From: HK1 sp965204915
GTDB taxonomy: Bacteria; Pseudomonadota; Gammaproteobacteria; HK1
Direction: 5' to 3'
Length of the DNA: 64,000 nucleotides
Assembly: GCA_965204915.1 (NCBI GenBank)
Contig: OZ242023.1
Span: 3,968,001-4,032,000 of the forward strand
The first letter of the stretch is position 1, and every line of letters starts with the position of its first letter. The position numbers and the translations under genes are program-made. The notes under the pieces were generated by a model, which saw only the letters and a list, made by a program, of their open reading frames with translations, did no database searches and was not told the DNA's origin. Below, in pieces: positions 34,105 to 42,471 of this stretch.

Positions 34105-37100
34105 GCAACCTCCGAGTTGTTTGCAAATTTTTGTCTCGCCTGGACCGTACGGACAATGTGCTCAGCGTCCCTCCATGCCTGTCGCATGGTCCAATTTCGT
34201 CGTGTCAAGAGACGAGCGAGATAGAGCATACCATTCGTCCAGATATGGGTATCCGGGATCAGCCGAAACATATCATCCGAAAGGATGTTCATCAAACCTA
34301 ATCGTCTAAGTTCAGAAAGAGTAGCGCGAACTACCTGATTATCGATCCGAGTGACGGCTGTCGCAGGAGCAGTGTCTCCCGACGTGTACTCGATCCGAAC
34401 CACACCAACAGAACCAGGACGATGGATGTCACCTGTCTCTACCGAGACATGAAAGCATCCATTACCATTAGTCCGTTTGCGCCATTCTGTGAGTGCATCC
34501 GCCAATGCTCTCCCATATATCTCAAAGTCATCCGGTTGCGCGGATTTTTGAGCCGGAGTATCCAAGTTGGAAAAGTAACGCGGCCGGATGGATGGCATAA
34601 AAATACGAACAGTTTCCAGAACGAGTTCGCGTTCCTTCTCGGAGAGTGAGAAAAAATCGAACACATCTTCGTCAAAGGCAGCGTGATTCTCCTTGTAGCT
34701 TTTTCGGATCTGATCCAAATCATCTAGTTGAGTAAGCATGGCGATCCTTTCCGTTGTTCGTTCAAGCGCTCTTCGCGCAGCAATCGAATTCGGCGCTGCA
34801 GCGGGCTCAAAGAACGGAAAGCTTTTGATATCTACTAAATGGACTCCATTACGTTGACAAAGCATTTTCCAACCACGCATCATCAGGAAATACTGTGCCA
34901 AGCTTGATCGTAAGTATATCGCGGCAAATTGAAGCAGCGATGCATCGGCCCTAGGTCCCGCGATTACTCCTATACTATGTGTAAAAGTCGCCGGTGCATC
35001 TAAATAGACAGCACGAATTGATAGATTTTGTCGCGAGAAACCATCCGGAAAGAGAACCCGGGGTCCATCAAATACCCGAAATAGTTCTTCATCTATACCG
35101 ACAATAGTCGATTGATCTTCAGGCCACGTGGCCAACAGAGACGAATGTAGGACCGGTGAGGCGGCGGCGTTCAATAGTCTAGTGTGCACAAAGGGTTTAT
35201 CCTGGAGCTGTCTCGAACTGACAGCATTGCGGCTCTTGTCCTTCAAATGTACACCCTTACGGCAAACCCAACGACGATCTGCCTTCGGCTCTGCGCAGAA
35301 ACTATCAAAGGTTCCGAAGGCGGCAAGTCGTGTCCATAGCGCCAGATCGCTGGCATCACCCCACATAAGCGTAACGAGTGTATGTGGATCCTGCGATACC
35401 GAAAGCGTTTGCAGCTTATGACGGTCTGCCGACTGCATGGTTAGTAGGCCATAAGCAAGGCTCATGTCGGCCTTTGGAACGTAGTAATCAAAGGTTTCGT
35501 TGAAATGGATGCGATTCCGTGGAACACCGTTCCTTACTCTGCCTAGAAAAACATGACAGGCAGTTTTCGCAGTGGGAAATAGGAGATTTTCCAAGTCTCC
35601 GAAGTTGACGAGTCGTATCGGTCGCATTCGTCTCAGAAAATACGATATGAAACTTGCGCTCGATGGAGCAAGAAATTGGCTGATCGGAAGAATGAGACAA
35701 AGACGCCCGTTCTCTGCAAGAAAGTCGAGAGAACGCAACGCATAAGCACCGGCGATCTGGCGGCGGACGAATGGCACGTTCACACGTTCGACCCATTTAT
35801 CGGCAGAAGTTTTTGCGTCAGCCGCCGGCTCCTTCCACGGAGGATTAGATATGATGAGATTAAAACGCTTGCCTTGAAAACCATGATCAGCCGCGAAGAA
35901 ATCGGCGCTTTCTCCATGCCGCAGGTTGGTTCCATCCAGTCTAGGCAGTCTAATTCCCTCGCGTTCCTGCGCCTCCATAATATCAGCCGGATCAAGCCCT
36001 TCAAGAAGCGATAGATACAAGCTAAATGCTGTCACCCGGCACGCCATCAGATTGATGTCAGCACCAAAGATGTGTCCGACCAGGAGTGCAATCCGTTCCT
36101 TAAAGACAAGCTGACATCCGTTACTAAGTTCCGATAGTGCGACAAGACGCCGAAAAGCCGTCGTCAGTAGAACGCCGGAACCACAGGCACCATCAAAAAT
36201 CGTTTCAGAAAGTGGATTTTTGGACTCCGCAAGAGCTTGGTCAACAGCAAGTTTCGCCAGATGCCGTGGAGTGTAGTAGGCGCTGGCTTGTCTTTGTTCA
36301 TAAGGCGACAGGAAAAATTCATAGAGTCCCGACAGAAGTTCCACAGGAATGTAGCTAAAGTCGTAGTTCCAAAAGTCTTGCTGTCCAGTCTCCATATCCG
36401 TTCGGCTGAGAAATTGATTGATGAGAGTATACCCGCTTTGATTCAAAAAGGACCACGGATCGTAACTGCCATCTCCAAGAAAATCGCCGTTGAAATCTTG
36501 GCAAAGCCAATCAATTAATGTCTTGATGCCAAGGTGATTACGATTTGCTAAGAGATCATGTAGAGGCTCTACGGAACGCCTGTTCCGATATGTAGTACCG
36601 ACTATATCTCGGTGCTCCAAGTATGAGATGAACAACACCTGTCCCATTAAAAGCTCGGCATTGCGACGACTTTTCGATGACTCAAGATCATCGCAAAATC
36701 CTGAATCACTCAATTTTGAAACCGTGACAGAAAGATTTTCCAACAACTTGCGGTCGACGCGCTCCTTTACATCGAACCAGTCAGGTTGTCTACGTAAAAG
36801 ATTGGCCGAAGTGACGTCAAGTGCAGAGAAACGCCCATCAGGCTGCGCCTCATCGAGAGAAAGCTCCGATTCAGAGTTTGGCAATTTTATTGCTGGAAAC
36901 ACCCGAGCGATTCTTTTCTCCAGTTGGATGACTACACTAACAAGATTCTGATTCCATACTTTCTTGCGAATCTCGTTTAAATCGGAATTCGAAAGCGGGG
37001 TTTCATCGTTCCCCACGAAGATGACAGTAGGTACACCCTCGACATCGAAGACAGCATGGGCCTTGATCGCTCCCTCTGGTCGAAGGAGCGCTTGAATCTC

Positions 37101-37211
37101 AAGCGCATATGGGTGAGTGTCTGGGACACTGCCTCCACGCAAGTGCAAAACGCGAGGCTCCTCAATGTAACCGAGTCTGCTGAGCCAATCGTTCAGCGTT
37201 TCGAGAGTCAC
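34101..37211 (-). CDS. Large Eco57I-like adenine DNA methyltransferase
   Basis: About 1036 aa from GTG 37211, chosen because GGAGG sits 8 bases upstream; an ATG at 37235 would add 8 residues. The N-terminal 150 residues resemble a nuclease-like or accessory region (LLRPEGAIKAHAVFDVEGVP). The methylase core has YYTPRHLAKLAVDQAL, FDGACGSGVLLTTAFRRLVA (SAM motif), GADINLMACRVTAFSLYLSL and NLIISNPPWKEP (catalytic NPPW). Long target-recognition and helical C-terminal parts follow. The size resembles type IIG or PglX-like enzymes, but no other BREX/Pgl gene is nearby. G+C is much lower than in the flanks, so recent transfer is likely. Confidence 0.85.
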   Translation of the reverse strand: MTLETLNDWLSRLGYIEEPRVLHLRGGSVPDTHPYALEIQALLRPEGAIKAHAVFDVEGVPTVIFVGNDETPLSNSDLNEIRKKVWNQNLVSVVIQLEKRIARVFPAIKLPNSESELSLDEAQPDGRFSALDVTSANLLRRQPDWFDVKERVDRKLLENLSVTVSKLSDSGFCDDLESSKSRRNAELLMGQVLFISYLEHRDIVGTTYRNRRSVEPLHDLLANRNHLGIKTLIDWLCQDFNGDFLGDGSYDPWSFLNQSGYTLINQFLSRTDMETGQQDFWNYDFSYIPVELLSGLYEFFLSPYEQRQASAYYTPRHLAKLAVDQALAESKNPLSETIFDGACGSGVLLTTAFRRLVALSELSNGCQLVFKERIALLVGHIFGADINLMACRVTAFSLYLSLLEGLDPADIMEAQEREGIRLPRLDGTNLRHGESADFFAADHGFQGKRFNLIISNPPWKEPAADAKTSADKWVERVNVPFVRRQIAGAYALRSLDFLAENGRLCLILPISQFLAPSSASFISYFLRRMRPIRLVNFGDLENLLFPTAKTACHVFLGRVRNGVPRNRIHFNETFDYYVPKADMSLAYGLLTMQSADRHKLQTLSVSQDPHTLVTLMWGDASDLALWTRLAAFGTFDSFCAEPKADRRWVCRKGVHLKDKSRNAVSSRQLQDKPFVHTRLLNAAASPVLHSSLLATWPEDQSTIVGIDEELFRVFDGPRVLFPDGFSRQNLSIRAVYLDAPATFTHSIGVIAGPRADASLLQFAAIYLRSSLAQYFLMMRGWKMLCQRNGVHLVDIKSFPFFEPAAAPNSIAARRALERTTERIAMLTQLDDLDQIRKSYKENHAAFDEDVFDFFSLSEKERELVLETVRIFMPSIRPRYFSNLDTPAQKSAQPDDFEIYGRALADALTEWRKRTNGNGCFHVSVETGDIHRPGSVGVVRIEYTSGDTAPATAVTRIDNQVVRATLSELRRLGLMNILSDDMFRLIPDTHIWTNGMLYLARLLTRRNWTMRQAWRDAEHIVRTVQARQKFANNSEVA

Positions 37212-37418
37212 ACGACTACCCTCCGCTCGCAGCATTCTCCAAATGACAACAGAGCAGAAGCAGGAAATTGCGACACATCCTGTTGTCAAGGGAATGATAT
37301 TGTCGTGTGAATAACATCATGCTGATCTTCGTCATAGTGCGGTACGATTCGGATTTCCACTGAAGGATCGTCTGCCACCCAACGGATATCCTCTCCACCC
37401 CCGCCGCGTATTCGGGCT

Positions 37419-37871
37419 TCAGCATGTCGGGTCGTTCAGACGTGCGAGTGTGAGCACGCGGAGCCGGTCCACCCGGGCGAGGCGCTGGTCGTTGGTCACG
37501 AAGGTCTCGCAGTCGTGGACGAGCGCGGTCGCCAGATGCAGGGCGTCCATTGAGCGCAGCCCGAAATCCGCCCGCAGGTGAACTGAGCGCAGGATCACCC
37601 GCCGGTCGACCGGAGCCAGATGGATGCGTCGGGTGCTCCGGAACAGCTCCAGATAACGCTCGACCAAGTCTTGTCGGCCGTCCTTCATGGGGCGGGGCAG
37701 GAGTTCGGTGAAGAGCAGCTCGCTCGCGACTACGCGGACACCTTGCCGATCGATCGCCGCCAGCAGCCCGGCCATCCTCATGCGGTATGTATCGATGCCC
37801 TCGAACGCGTAGATGTACAGGTTGGCGTCGAGATAGGTACGACGCCCGAGCGTGGGCCGATCGGCGCTCAT
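37419..37871 (-). CDS. PIN-domain RNase toxin (VapC-like)
   Basis: A 150-aa PIN protein. The acidic active-site residues are in YLDANLYIYAFEG, VASELLFTELLPRP, RSMDALHLATALVHDC and TNDQRLARVDRL, all present and in the right order, so it looks active. Family role: ribonuclease toxin. The start codon overlaps the stop of the AbrB-type antitoxin gene by four bases (ATGA, 37868-37871), the usual coupling of such pairs. This is the only TA pair in the window with both partners intact. Confidence 0.9.
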   Translation of the reverse strand: MSADRPTLGRRTYLDANLYIYAFEGIDTYRMRMAGLLAAIDRQGVRVVASELLFTELLPRPMKDGRQDLVERYLELFRSTRRIHLAPVDRRVILRSVHLRADFGLRSMDALHLATALVHDCETFVTNDQRLARVDRLRVLTLARLNDPTC

Positions 37872-38128
37872 TCGGCGCGGCTGCCGGCAATCTCCGCATC
37901 GATCTCCTCCACCGAGTCGTAGATCCCGGATGCTGCGCCAAGAAGGTCGGACATCGAGTAGCCGGCGCCGCGCTCCCGGATCTCCTGTGCGGTGATGACG
38001 ATCCGGGTTCCGTCCGCGGTGACGTTCAGGAAATCGCCCTCCTTTAGCCCGGCCAAGGCCACCACTTTCCCGGGAAGGGTGATCTGGTTCTTGGAGCGCA
38101 ATTTCACCATGTGCATGGGCTTCACCAT
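37868..38128 (-). CDS. AbrB/MazE-type antitoxin
   Basis: An 86-aa protein. The N-terminal swapped-hairpin domain reads HMVKLRSKNQITLPGKVVAL and AGLKEGDFLNVTADGTRIVI, typical of SpoVT/AbrB DNA-binding antitoxins. The acidic C-terminus (IYDSVEEIDAEIAGSRAE) probably wraps the toxin. Start could be 38128, 38116 or 38110. Expected to neutralise the PIN toxin downstream and to repress its own promoter. Confidence 0.85.
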   Translation of the reverse strand: MVKPMHMVKLRSKNQITLPGKVVALAGLKEGDFLNVTADGTRIVITAQEIRERGAGYSMSDLLGAASGIYDSVEEIDAEIAGSRAE

Positions 38129-38177
38129 TCCGGCATAGTTGGAAGGTCGGAAAATCCTACTCCGAATCATCCGATTG

Positions 38178-38402
38178 TCAATCGCTCGCTTGCGATGAAC
38201 TCCCGGCAAGTACCGCCTTGGTCCGATCGAGCACTTCGATTGCTTGGTTCCGCGACACCGTCGGGAAGTTGTCCAGGAAATCGTCGAGCCGGTCTCCGGC
38301 CTCCAGATACTCGATCAGGATACGAACGGGAACCCTGGTCCCGGAAAACACCGGCGTCCCGCCGAGGACATCAGCCCGCCTGTCGATTACCTTGTCCGCC
38401 AT
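38178..38402 (-). CDS. DUF433-family antitoxin-like protein
   Basis: A 74-aa protein with the DUF433 signature: DVLGGTPVFSGTRVPVRILI, YLEAGDRLDDFLDNFPTVSR and a final helix. DUF433 proteins are helix-turn-helix antitoxins normally paired with a DUF5615 PIN-like toxin. No such toxin follows; the next gene, 49 bases on, is the AbrB antitoxin. So it may be orphaned, or may act in a compound module. Confidence 0.85.
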   Translation of the reverse strand: MADKVIDRRADVLGGTPVFSGTRVPVRILIEYLEAGDRLDDFLDNFPTVSRNQAIEVLDRTKAVLAGSSSQASD

Positions 38403-38546
38403 CGGTTGCTCCTCCGGTCAGCGCCATCGGCACGGGGAAGGGCATCGCTCGTGGTTGTCGCGACCGGTCGCTCTTCGCATCGAACCGATGCACTTGGGCA
38501 GACCTGCCAGTCGCACAAGGCATCCTCCCGCCGCCCCCACCCGAGG

Positions 38547-38850
38547 TCAGGCGCTCGCCAGCACGTCCAGCCCTTCGGCCCGTGCGGCGGCGCCGAGCGC
38601 CCGATCCAGCGTGGCCAGAGGTAGCTGCATTCGCACCGCCAATTCGAGGTACGCCGCATCGTAGCCGGAGAGTTGATGCTCGTGTGTGAGAGTAAGCGCG
38701 GCGCCCCATGCGCGGGACGTGGAAACGGGATCGACTTCGATGGGCAACGCTTCGAGACTCGCGCAGATCCGGGACCATTCGTCCGCGGCGATTCGCCCAC
38801 GATGGGTTGCGGTGAAGGAGCACGTTGCCCACTTCGACCGGCCACAGGGC
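38547..38850 (-). pseudogene. VapC toxin, 3' part, cut off by ISAs1 insertion and frameshifted
   Basis: C-terminal part of a PIN toxin: LWPVEVGNVLLH beside the insertion, then a frame change near 38815, then GRIAADEWSRICASLEALPI, LSGYDAAYLELAVRMQLPLA and TLDRALGAAARAEG with the conserved Asp residues. The N-terminal part continues on the far side of the insertion sequence at 40082-40193. Both the insertion and the frameshift inactivate it. Confidence 0.85.
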
Positions 38851-40081
38851 CAGGGCAAGATCACTAAAAATGTATTGACATCAACAAGTTTTGTGATCTA
38901 ATGGCGTCTTCATCAAGGAGATGGAGATGGCAAGAAATGAACACGACAGCCCCTGCAAGTTTGATCGAGCATTTCTCAAAGCTGGAGGATCCGCGAGTCG
39001 ATAGAAACAAGAAGCATGAGTTGATTGATGTCATCGTCCTGTGCGTGTGTGCGGTGGTCAGTGGCGCGGAGGGATGGAGTGACATCGAAGAATTTGGGCG
39101 CACGAAGCTGGAGTGGCTTCGCCGCTATGTTCCGCTGGCCAATGGGGTCCCGGTGGACGACACGATTGCACGAATCATCTCGGCGCTGTCGATGAGGGGT
39201 TTTCAGGACTGCTTCATGAGCTGGATGGAAGATGTCGTGAAGTTGAGTGATGGTGAGATTATTGCAGTGGACGGGAAGACGCAGAGGCGTTCCCACGACC
39301 GCAAACGGGGTATGAAGGCGATGCATATGGTGAGTGCCTGGGCGTGTAGCAATGCAGTGGTGCTTGGGCAGGTGAAGACGGAGGAGAAGTCGAACGAGAT
39401 CACGGCGGTGCCGGAGCTGCTGGATAAGCTGGAATTGTCGGGGTGTATCGTGACGCTGGATGCGATGGGATGCCAACGAGCGATAGCGAAGCAGGTCAAG
39501 GAAGGGGGAGGGGATTACGTGTTGGCGGTGAAGGGGAACCAGAAGCAATTGAACAGGGAGGTTCGGAGGTATTTTGATGCGGCACGGGAGAGGGATTTCG
39601 AGTGTGAGGGGATTGAGAACGACGAGACGGCGGAGGATGGTCACGGACGGGTAGAGTCCAGGAGCTATTATTTGTCCACCGACCTGGGTGCGTTGTCTTG
39701 TGTGAAGAAGTGGAATGGGTTGAGAGCGGTCGGGATGGTGGAGTCGGAGCGCTGGAGTGATGGGCGTGTGAGTATTGAGCAACGGTACTACATTACGTCG
39801 CTGGAAGATGTGGAGACATTTGGGCGAGCGGTGCGTTCACACTGGGGAATCGAGAATGAGCTGCACTGGAGATTGGATGTGACGTTTCGGGAAGACGAGA
39901 GTCGGATTCGTCGGGGTAATGCACCGCACAATATGGGAGTGATTCGGCATGTGGCGGTCAATCTTCTGAAGCGTGAGTCGGCGAAGATCAGCATCAGGAA
40001 GAAGCGTATCCGGGCGGCATTGAACGATGGCTTCCGAGATAAGGTATTGATGGGACAGTGATTTTATATGCGGTTGCCCTG
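38851..40081 (+). mobile_element. ISAs1-family insertion sequence
   Basis: A 1231-bp element. Ends are CAGGGCAAGATCACT at the left and the matching inverted end TTGCCCTG at the right; ISAs1 elements typically begin CAGGG. It is flanked by a perfect 10-bp target duplication GCCACAGGGC (38841-38850 and 40082-40091), showing simple transposition into a VapC toxin gene. One intact transposase gene fills it, so it may be active. Its G+C is lower than the surroundings. Confidence 0.95.
38937..40061 (+). CDS. ISAs1-family DDE transposase
   Basis: A 374-aa transposase. ISAs1 landmarks: LIEHFSKLEDPRVDRNKKHE, NGVPVDDTIARIISAL, IAVDGKTQRRSHDR (first Asp), GCIVTLDAMGCQRAIAKQ (second Asp), YVLAVKGNQKQL, and the C-terminal YYITSLEDVETFGRAVRSHW / IENELHWRLDVTFREDESRI region with the catalytic Glu. 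ATG 38937 is preceded by AAGGAGATGGAG; an in-frame ATG at 38901 is possible. Length is normal and no stop interrupts it. Confidence 0.95.
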   Translation: MNTTAPASLIEHFSKLEDPRVDRNKKHELIDVIVLCVCAVVSGAEGWSDIEEFGRTKLEWLRRYVPLANGVPVDDTIARIISALSMRGFQDCFMSWMEDVVKLSDGEIIAVDGKTQRRSHDRKRGMKAMHMVSAWACSNAVVLGQVKTEEKSNEITAVPELLDKLELSGCIVTLDAMGCQRAIAKQVKEGGGDYVLAVKGNQKQLNREVRRYFDAARERDFECEGIENDETAEDGHGRVESRSYYLSTDLGALSCVKKWNGLRAVGMVESERWSDGRVSIEQRYYITSLEDVETFGRAVRSHWGIENELHWRLDVTFREDESRIRRGNAPHNMGVIRHVAVNLLKRESAKISIRKKRIRAALNDGFRDKVLMGQ

Positions 40082-40193
40082 GCCACAGGGCGGGGACGAA
40101 CGTGCGCCCTCCGATCATCTATTCGCGCAGCCGGGTCGCATCGGACGCTTCGTCGGGGAAGACCCATGCCATCGTGACCGAGCAGTCGAGCAC
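40082..40193 (-). pseudogene. VapC toxin, 5' part, ahead of ISAs1 insertion
   Basis: Beginning of a PIN toxin: VLDCSVTMAWVFPDEASDAT then RLREQIIGGRTFVPALWP, running into the ISAs1 end. The first conserved Asp (LDCS) is present. Likely start GTG 40193. It follows directly on the antitoxin gene at 40202. The rest of the gene is at 38547-38850. Confidence 0.85.
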
Positions 40194-40201
40194 GAACGTG
40201 A

Positions 40202-40444
40202 TCAGTACCGGCGCCCCTCTTCGATCATTTGCCGCACCGAGGGTCCTCCCAGATCGTGGGCCTTCTGAAACGCCTTCAAGCCGTCGATCGCGGCCCGGAT
40301 CTTGGCGGCGTCGTGCGTCCTGAACGGGATCAACTCGGCGACGGGGCGGTTGTGCCTGGTGATGACGAAGCGCTCTCCCGCCTGCACGCGCTTCGGGAGC
40401 CGCGGCAGATGCGTTTTCGCTTCGAATGCGCCGATTTCGGACAT
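40202..40444 (-). CDS. Phd/YefM-type antitoxin
   Basis: An 80-aa protein: MSEIGAFEAKTHLPRLPKRV then ERFVITRHNRPVAELIPFRT, the Phd/YefM N-terminal DNA-binding motif, and a charged C-terminal toxin-binding tail ending EEGRRY. Ribosome-binding site GGAGG 7 bases before the ATG at 40444. Its cognate VapC toxin immediately downstream is interrupted by the ISAs1 element, so the antitoxin is now without an active partner. Confidence 0.9.
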   Translation of the reverse strand: MSEIGAFEAKTHLPRLPKRVQAGERFVITRHNRPVAELIPFRTHDAAKIRAAIDGLKAFQKAHDLGGPSVRQMIEEGRRY

Positions 40445-40515
40445 GCGGCAACCTCCGGGTCGAGGGCGGGCCTTGTTCAGAATCAGGTGCAGGCTGCCTG
40501 TACGCGCCTGCGTGG

Positions 40516-40738
40516 TCAAATCACGGGGTGGCGAAAGCCGCGCCGGAAGGCGCGGCGGCGCGACGGATCCAGCGGCGCCCGATCCTGCGCCGGTGCGAAC
40601 TCGTGCCCCGGACGGGACGGATCGCGGAAGGTGATCGCCTCGTAGTGGTCGTCCAGGGGCACGAACACTCCGTTCGCCTCCGCCCACCGGCGCCTGCCCC
40701 GGTTGCACGAATGCGCCCAGGAGAGCACCTCGCCGGGT
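40516..40738 (-). pseudogene. C-terminal fragment of an unrecognised protein
   Basis: A minus-strand frame ending at 40516 reads EVLSWAHSCNRGRRRWAEAN then GVFVPLDDHYEAITFRDPSR and finishes GFRHPVI. Composition is protein-like, but no start codon or upstream part is visible: it stops where the sequence shared by the two DUF1703 copies begins (about 40735). Probably a gene truncated when the DUF1703 copy arrived. Function unknown. Confidence 0.35.
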
Positions 40739-40744
40739 TCGGCT

Positions 40745-40773
40745 TTGACCCTCCCCGAGGCGGGGGCTATGGT
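40745..40773 (+). promoter_or_regulatory. Promoter of DUF1703 copy 2, leaderless arrangement
   Basis: TTGACC (40745-40750), 17 bases, TATGGT (40768-40773), then ATG at 40780. Same spacing and almost the same bases as upstream of copy 1 (24125-24153); the spacers differ mainly in their first half. Confidence 0.65.
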
Positions 40774-40779
40774 GCGCCC

Positions 40780-42330
40780 ATGACCACCAAGCGCAAGCTG
40801 CCCATCGGTATCCAGACCTTCCGCGAGATCCGGGAGGAGGGCTGGTACTACGTGGACAAGACCGCCTATGCCCATCGGCTGATGGGCGAAGGAAAGCACT
40901 ACTTCCTGTCCCGCCCGCGGCGCTTCGGCAAGAGCCTGTTCGTGGATACCCTGAAGGAGCTGTTCGAGGGCAACGAGCCGTTGTTCCGGGGCCTCGCCGT
41001 CCACGATCGATGGGACTGGTCGGTGCGCCATCCCGTCGTGCGGCTCGACTTCAGCGCCGGCGACTTCAACGACCCGGACTACCTCCGCGAAGACATGGCG
41101 GCGCAGCTCGATGCCGCCGAAGAAGGCGCCGGCATCGAATCCCGCTACTCCAGCGGCCCGGCCCGTTTCCGCCGTCTGCTCACCGCGCTGCACGAGCGCA
41201 CCGGGCAGCGGGTGGCGGTGCTGGTCGACGAGTACGACCGGCCCATCCTGGACGCCTTGGCCAAGCCGGAGCTGGCCCGCGCCAACCGCGACGCCCTGCG
41301 CGGGCTCTATTCGGCCATCAAGGCCAGCGACGCGCACGTGAAGTTCACCTTCCTCACGGGCGTGAGCAAGTTCTCCAAGGTCGGCATCTTCTCCGGCCTG
41401 AACAATCTGAAGGACGTGACCCTGGACCCCCGCTACTCCGCCATCTGCGGCTACACCGACACGGATCTGGACACCGTGTTCGCGCCGGAGCTCCCAGGTC
41501 TGGACCGCGACCGGATCCGCCACTGGTACAACGGCTACTCCTGGCGGGGCGGGGAGAAGGTCTACAACCCCTTCGACATCCTGCTCCTCTTCGACACCCG
41601 CGAGTTCAAGGCGCACTGGTTCGAGACCGGGACGCCGAGGTTCCTCATCGACACGCTGCTCCGGCGCGGCGTCGCCTCCCCGGAGCTGGACCGCATGAGC
41701 GGCACCGATGCGCTGCTCTCCGCCTTCGACGTGGACGAGATGGCCACCGAGGCGCTGCTGTTCCAGACCGGCTACCTGACGATCGCGGACGAAGAGGACT
41801 TCGACGGGGAGACCGTCTACCGGCTGGAGTATCCGAACCGCGAGGTGCGCCAGAGCCTCAACGGCAGCCTGCTGCGGGCCATGACGCCGGACGCCTTGCA
41901 CCGGGCAAAGGCCCCCGTTCGCCTGCGCCAGCTCTTGCGGGAGAACGACTTCGCCGGGTTGGAAGCCCTGTTCCGGGCCTTCTTCGCCGGCATCCCTCAC
42001 CAGTGGTATGTGAAGAACGACATCGCCCGCTACGAGGGGTACTACGCGAGCGTGTTCTACTCCTGGTTCGCGTCCGCGGGGCTGGACGTGCGGGTGGAGG
42101 AGAGCACCAACCGGGGTCGTCTGGACATGGCGGTGCTGTTCAACGGGCAGGTCTGGCTGTTCGAGTTCAAGACGGTGGGGAAGGCGCCGGAGGGGGCGGC
42201 GCTGGCGCAGATCAGGGAGAAGGGCTACGCGGACAAGTACCGGTCTCTCGGGCAGCCGATCCACCTGGTCGGGGTGGAGTTCAGCCGCAAGGAGCGCAAC
42301 GTCGCCGCGTTCGCGGTGGAGCGCGCCTGA
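40780..42330 (+). CDS. AAA-ATPase-like / PD-(D/E)XK nuclease-domain protein (DUF1703 type), copy 2
   Basis: A 516-aa paralogue of the protein at 24160, with the same Walker A-like PRRFGKSLFVDTL, Walker B VAVLVDEYDRPILDAL and C-terminal GRLDMAVLFNGQVWLFEFKT. Differences cluster in MGEGKHYF, RGLAVHDRWDWS, KDVTLDPRYSAICGYTDTD and SWRGGEK. All catalytic-looking residues are kept in both, so neither appears to be decaying. Homology begins about 45 bases upstream of the ATG, meaning promoter and gene were copied together. Confidence 0.9.
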   Translation: MTTKRKLPIGIQTFREIREEGWYYVDKTAYAHRLMGEGKHYFLSRPRRFGKSLFVDTLKELFEGNEPLFRGLAVHDRWDWSVRHPVVRLDFSAGDFNDPDYLREDMAAQLDAAEEGAGIESRYSSGPARFRRLLTALHERTGQRVAVLVDEYDRPILDALAKPELARANRDALRGLYSAIKASDAHVKFTFLTGVSKFSKVGIFSGLNNLKDVTLDPRYSAICGYTDTDLDTVFAPELPGLDRDRIRHWYNGYSWRGGEKVYNPFDILLLFDTREFKAHWFETGTPRFLIDTLLRRGVASPELDRMSGTDALLSAFDVDEMATEALLFQTGYLTIADEEDFDGETVYRLEYPNREVRQSLNGSLLRAMTPDALHRAKAPVRLRQLLRENDFAGLEALFRAFFAGIPHQWYVKNDIARYEGYYASVFYSWFASAGLDVRVEESTNRGRLDMAVLFNGQVWLFEFKTVGKAPEGAALAQIREKGYADKYRSLGQPIHLVGVEFSRKERNVAAFAVERA

Positions 42331-42471
42331 GCCGAACCGGGCCGTGGCTCATTCCTCGCCACCGAACAGCCAGTCCCCAGAGGAGCTTCTGTCACGGGTG
42401 TCCGCCCTTCGGACGCCCGCGAACACCGAGCCGGACGGTCACGGTGCGCCTTGGGCCTGACGCGGCCGGCA

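Noticed and set aside
34101..37211. PglX of a BREX system
   Set aside because: Size and NPPW motif fit loosely, but none of brxA, brxB, brxC, pglZ or brxL is adjacent, and the coupled small protein is not part of BREX.
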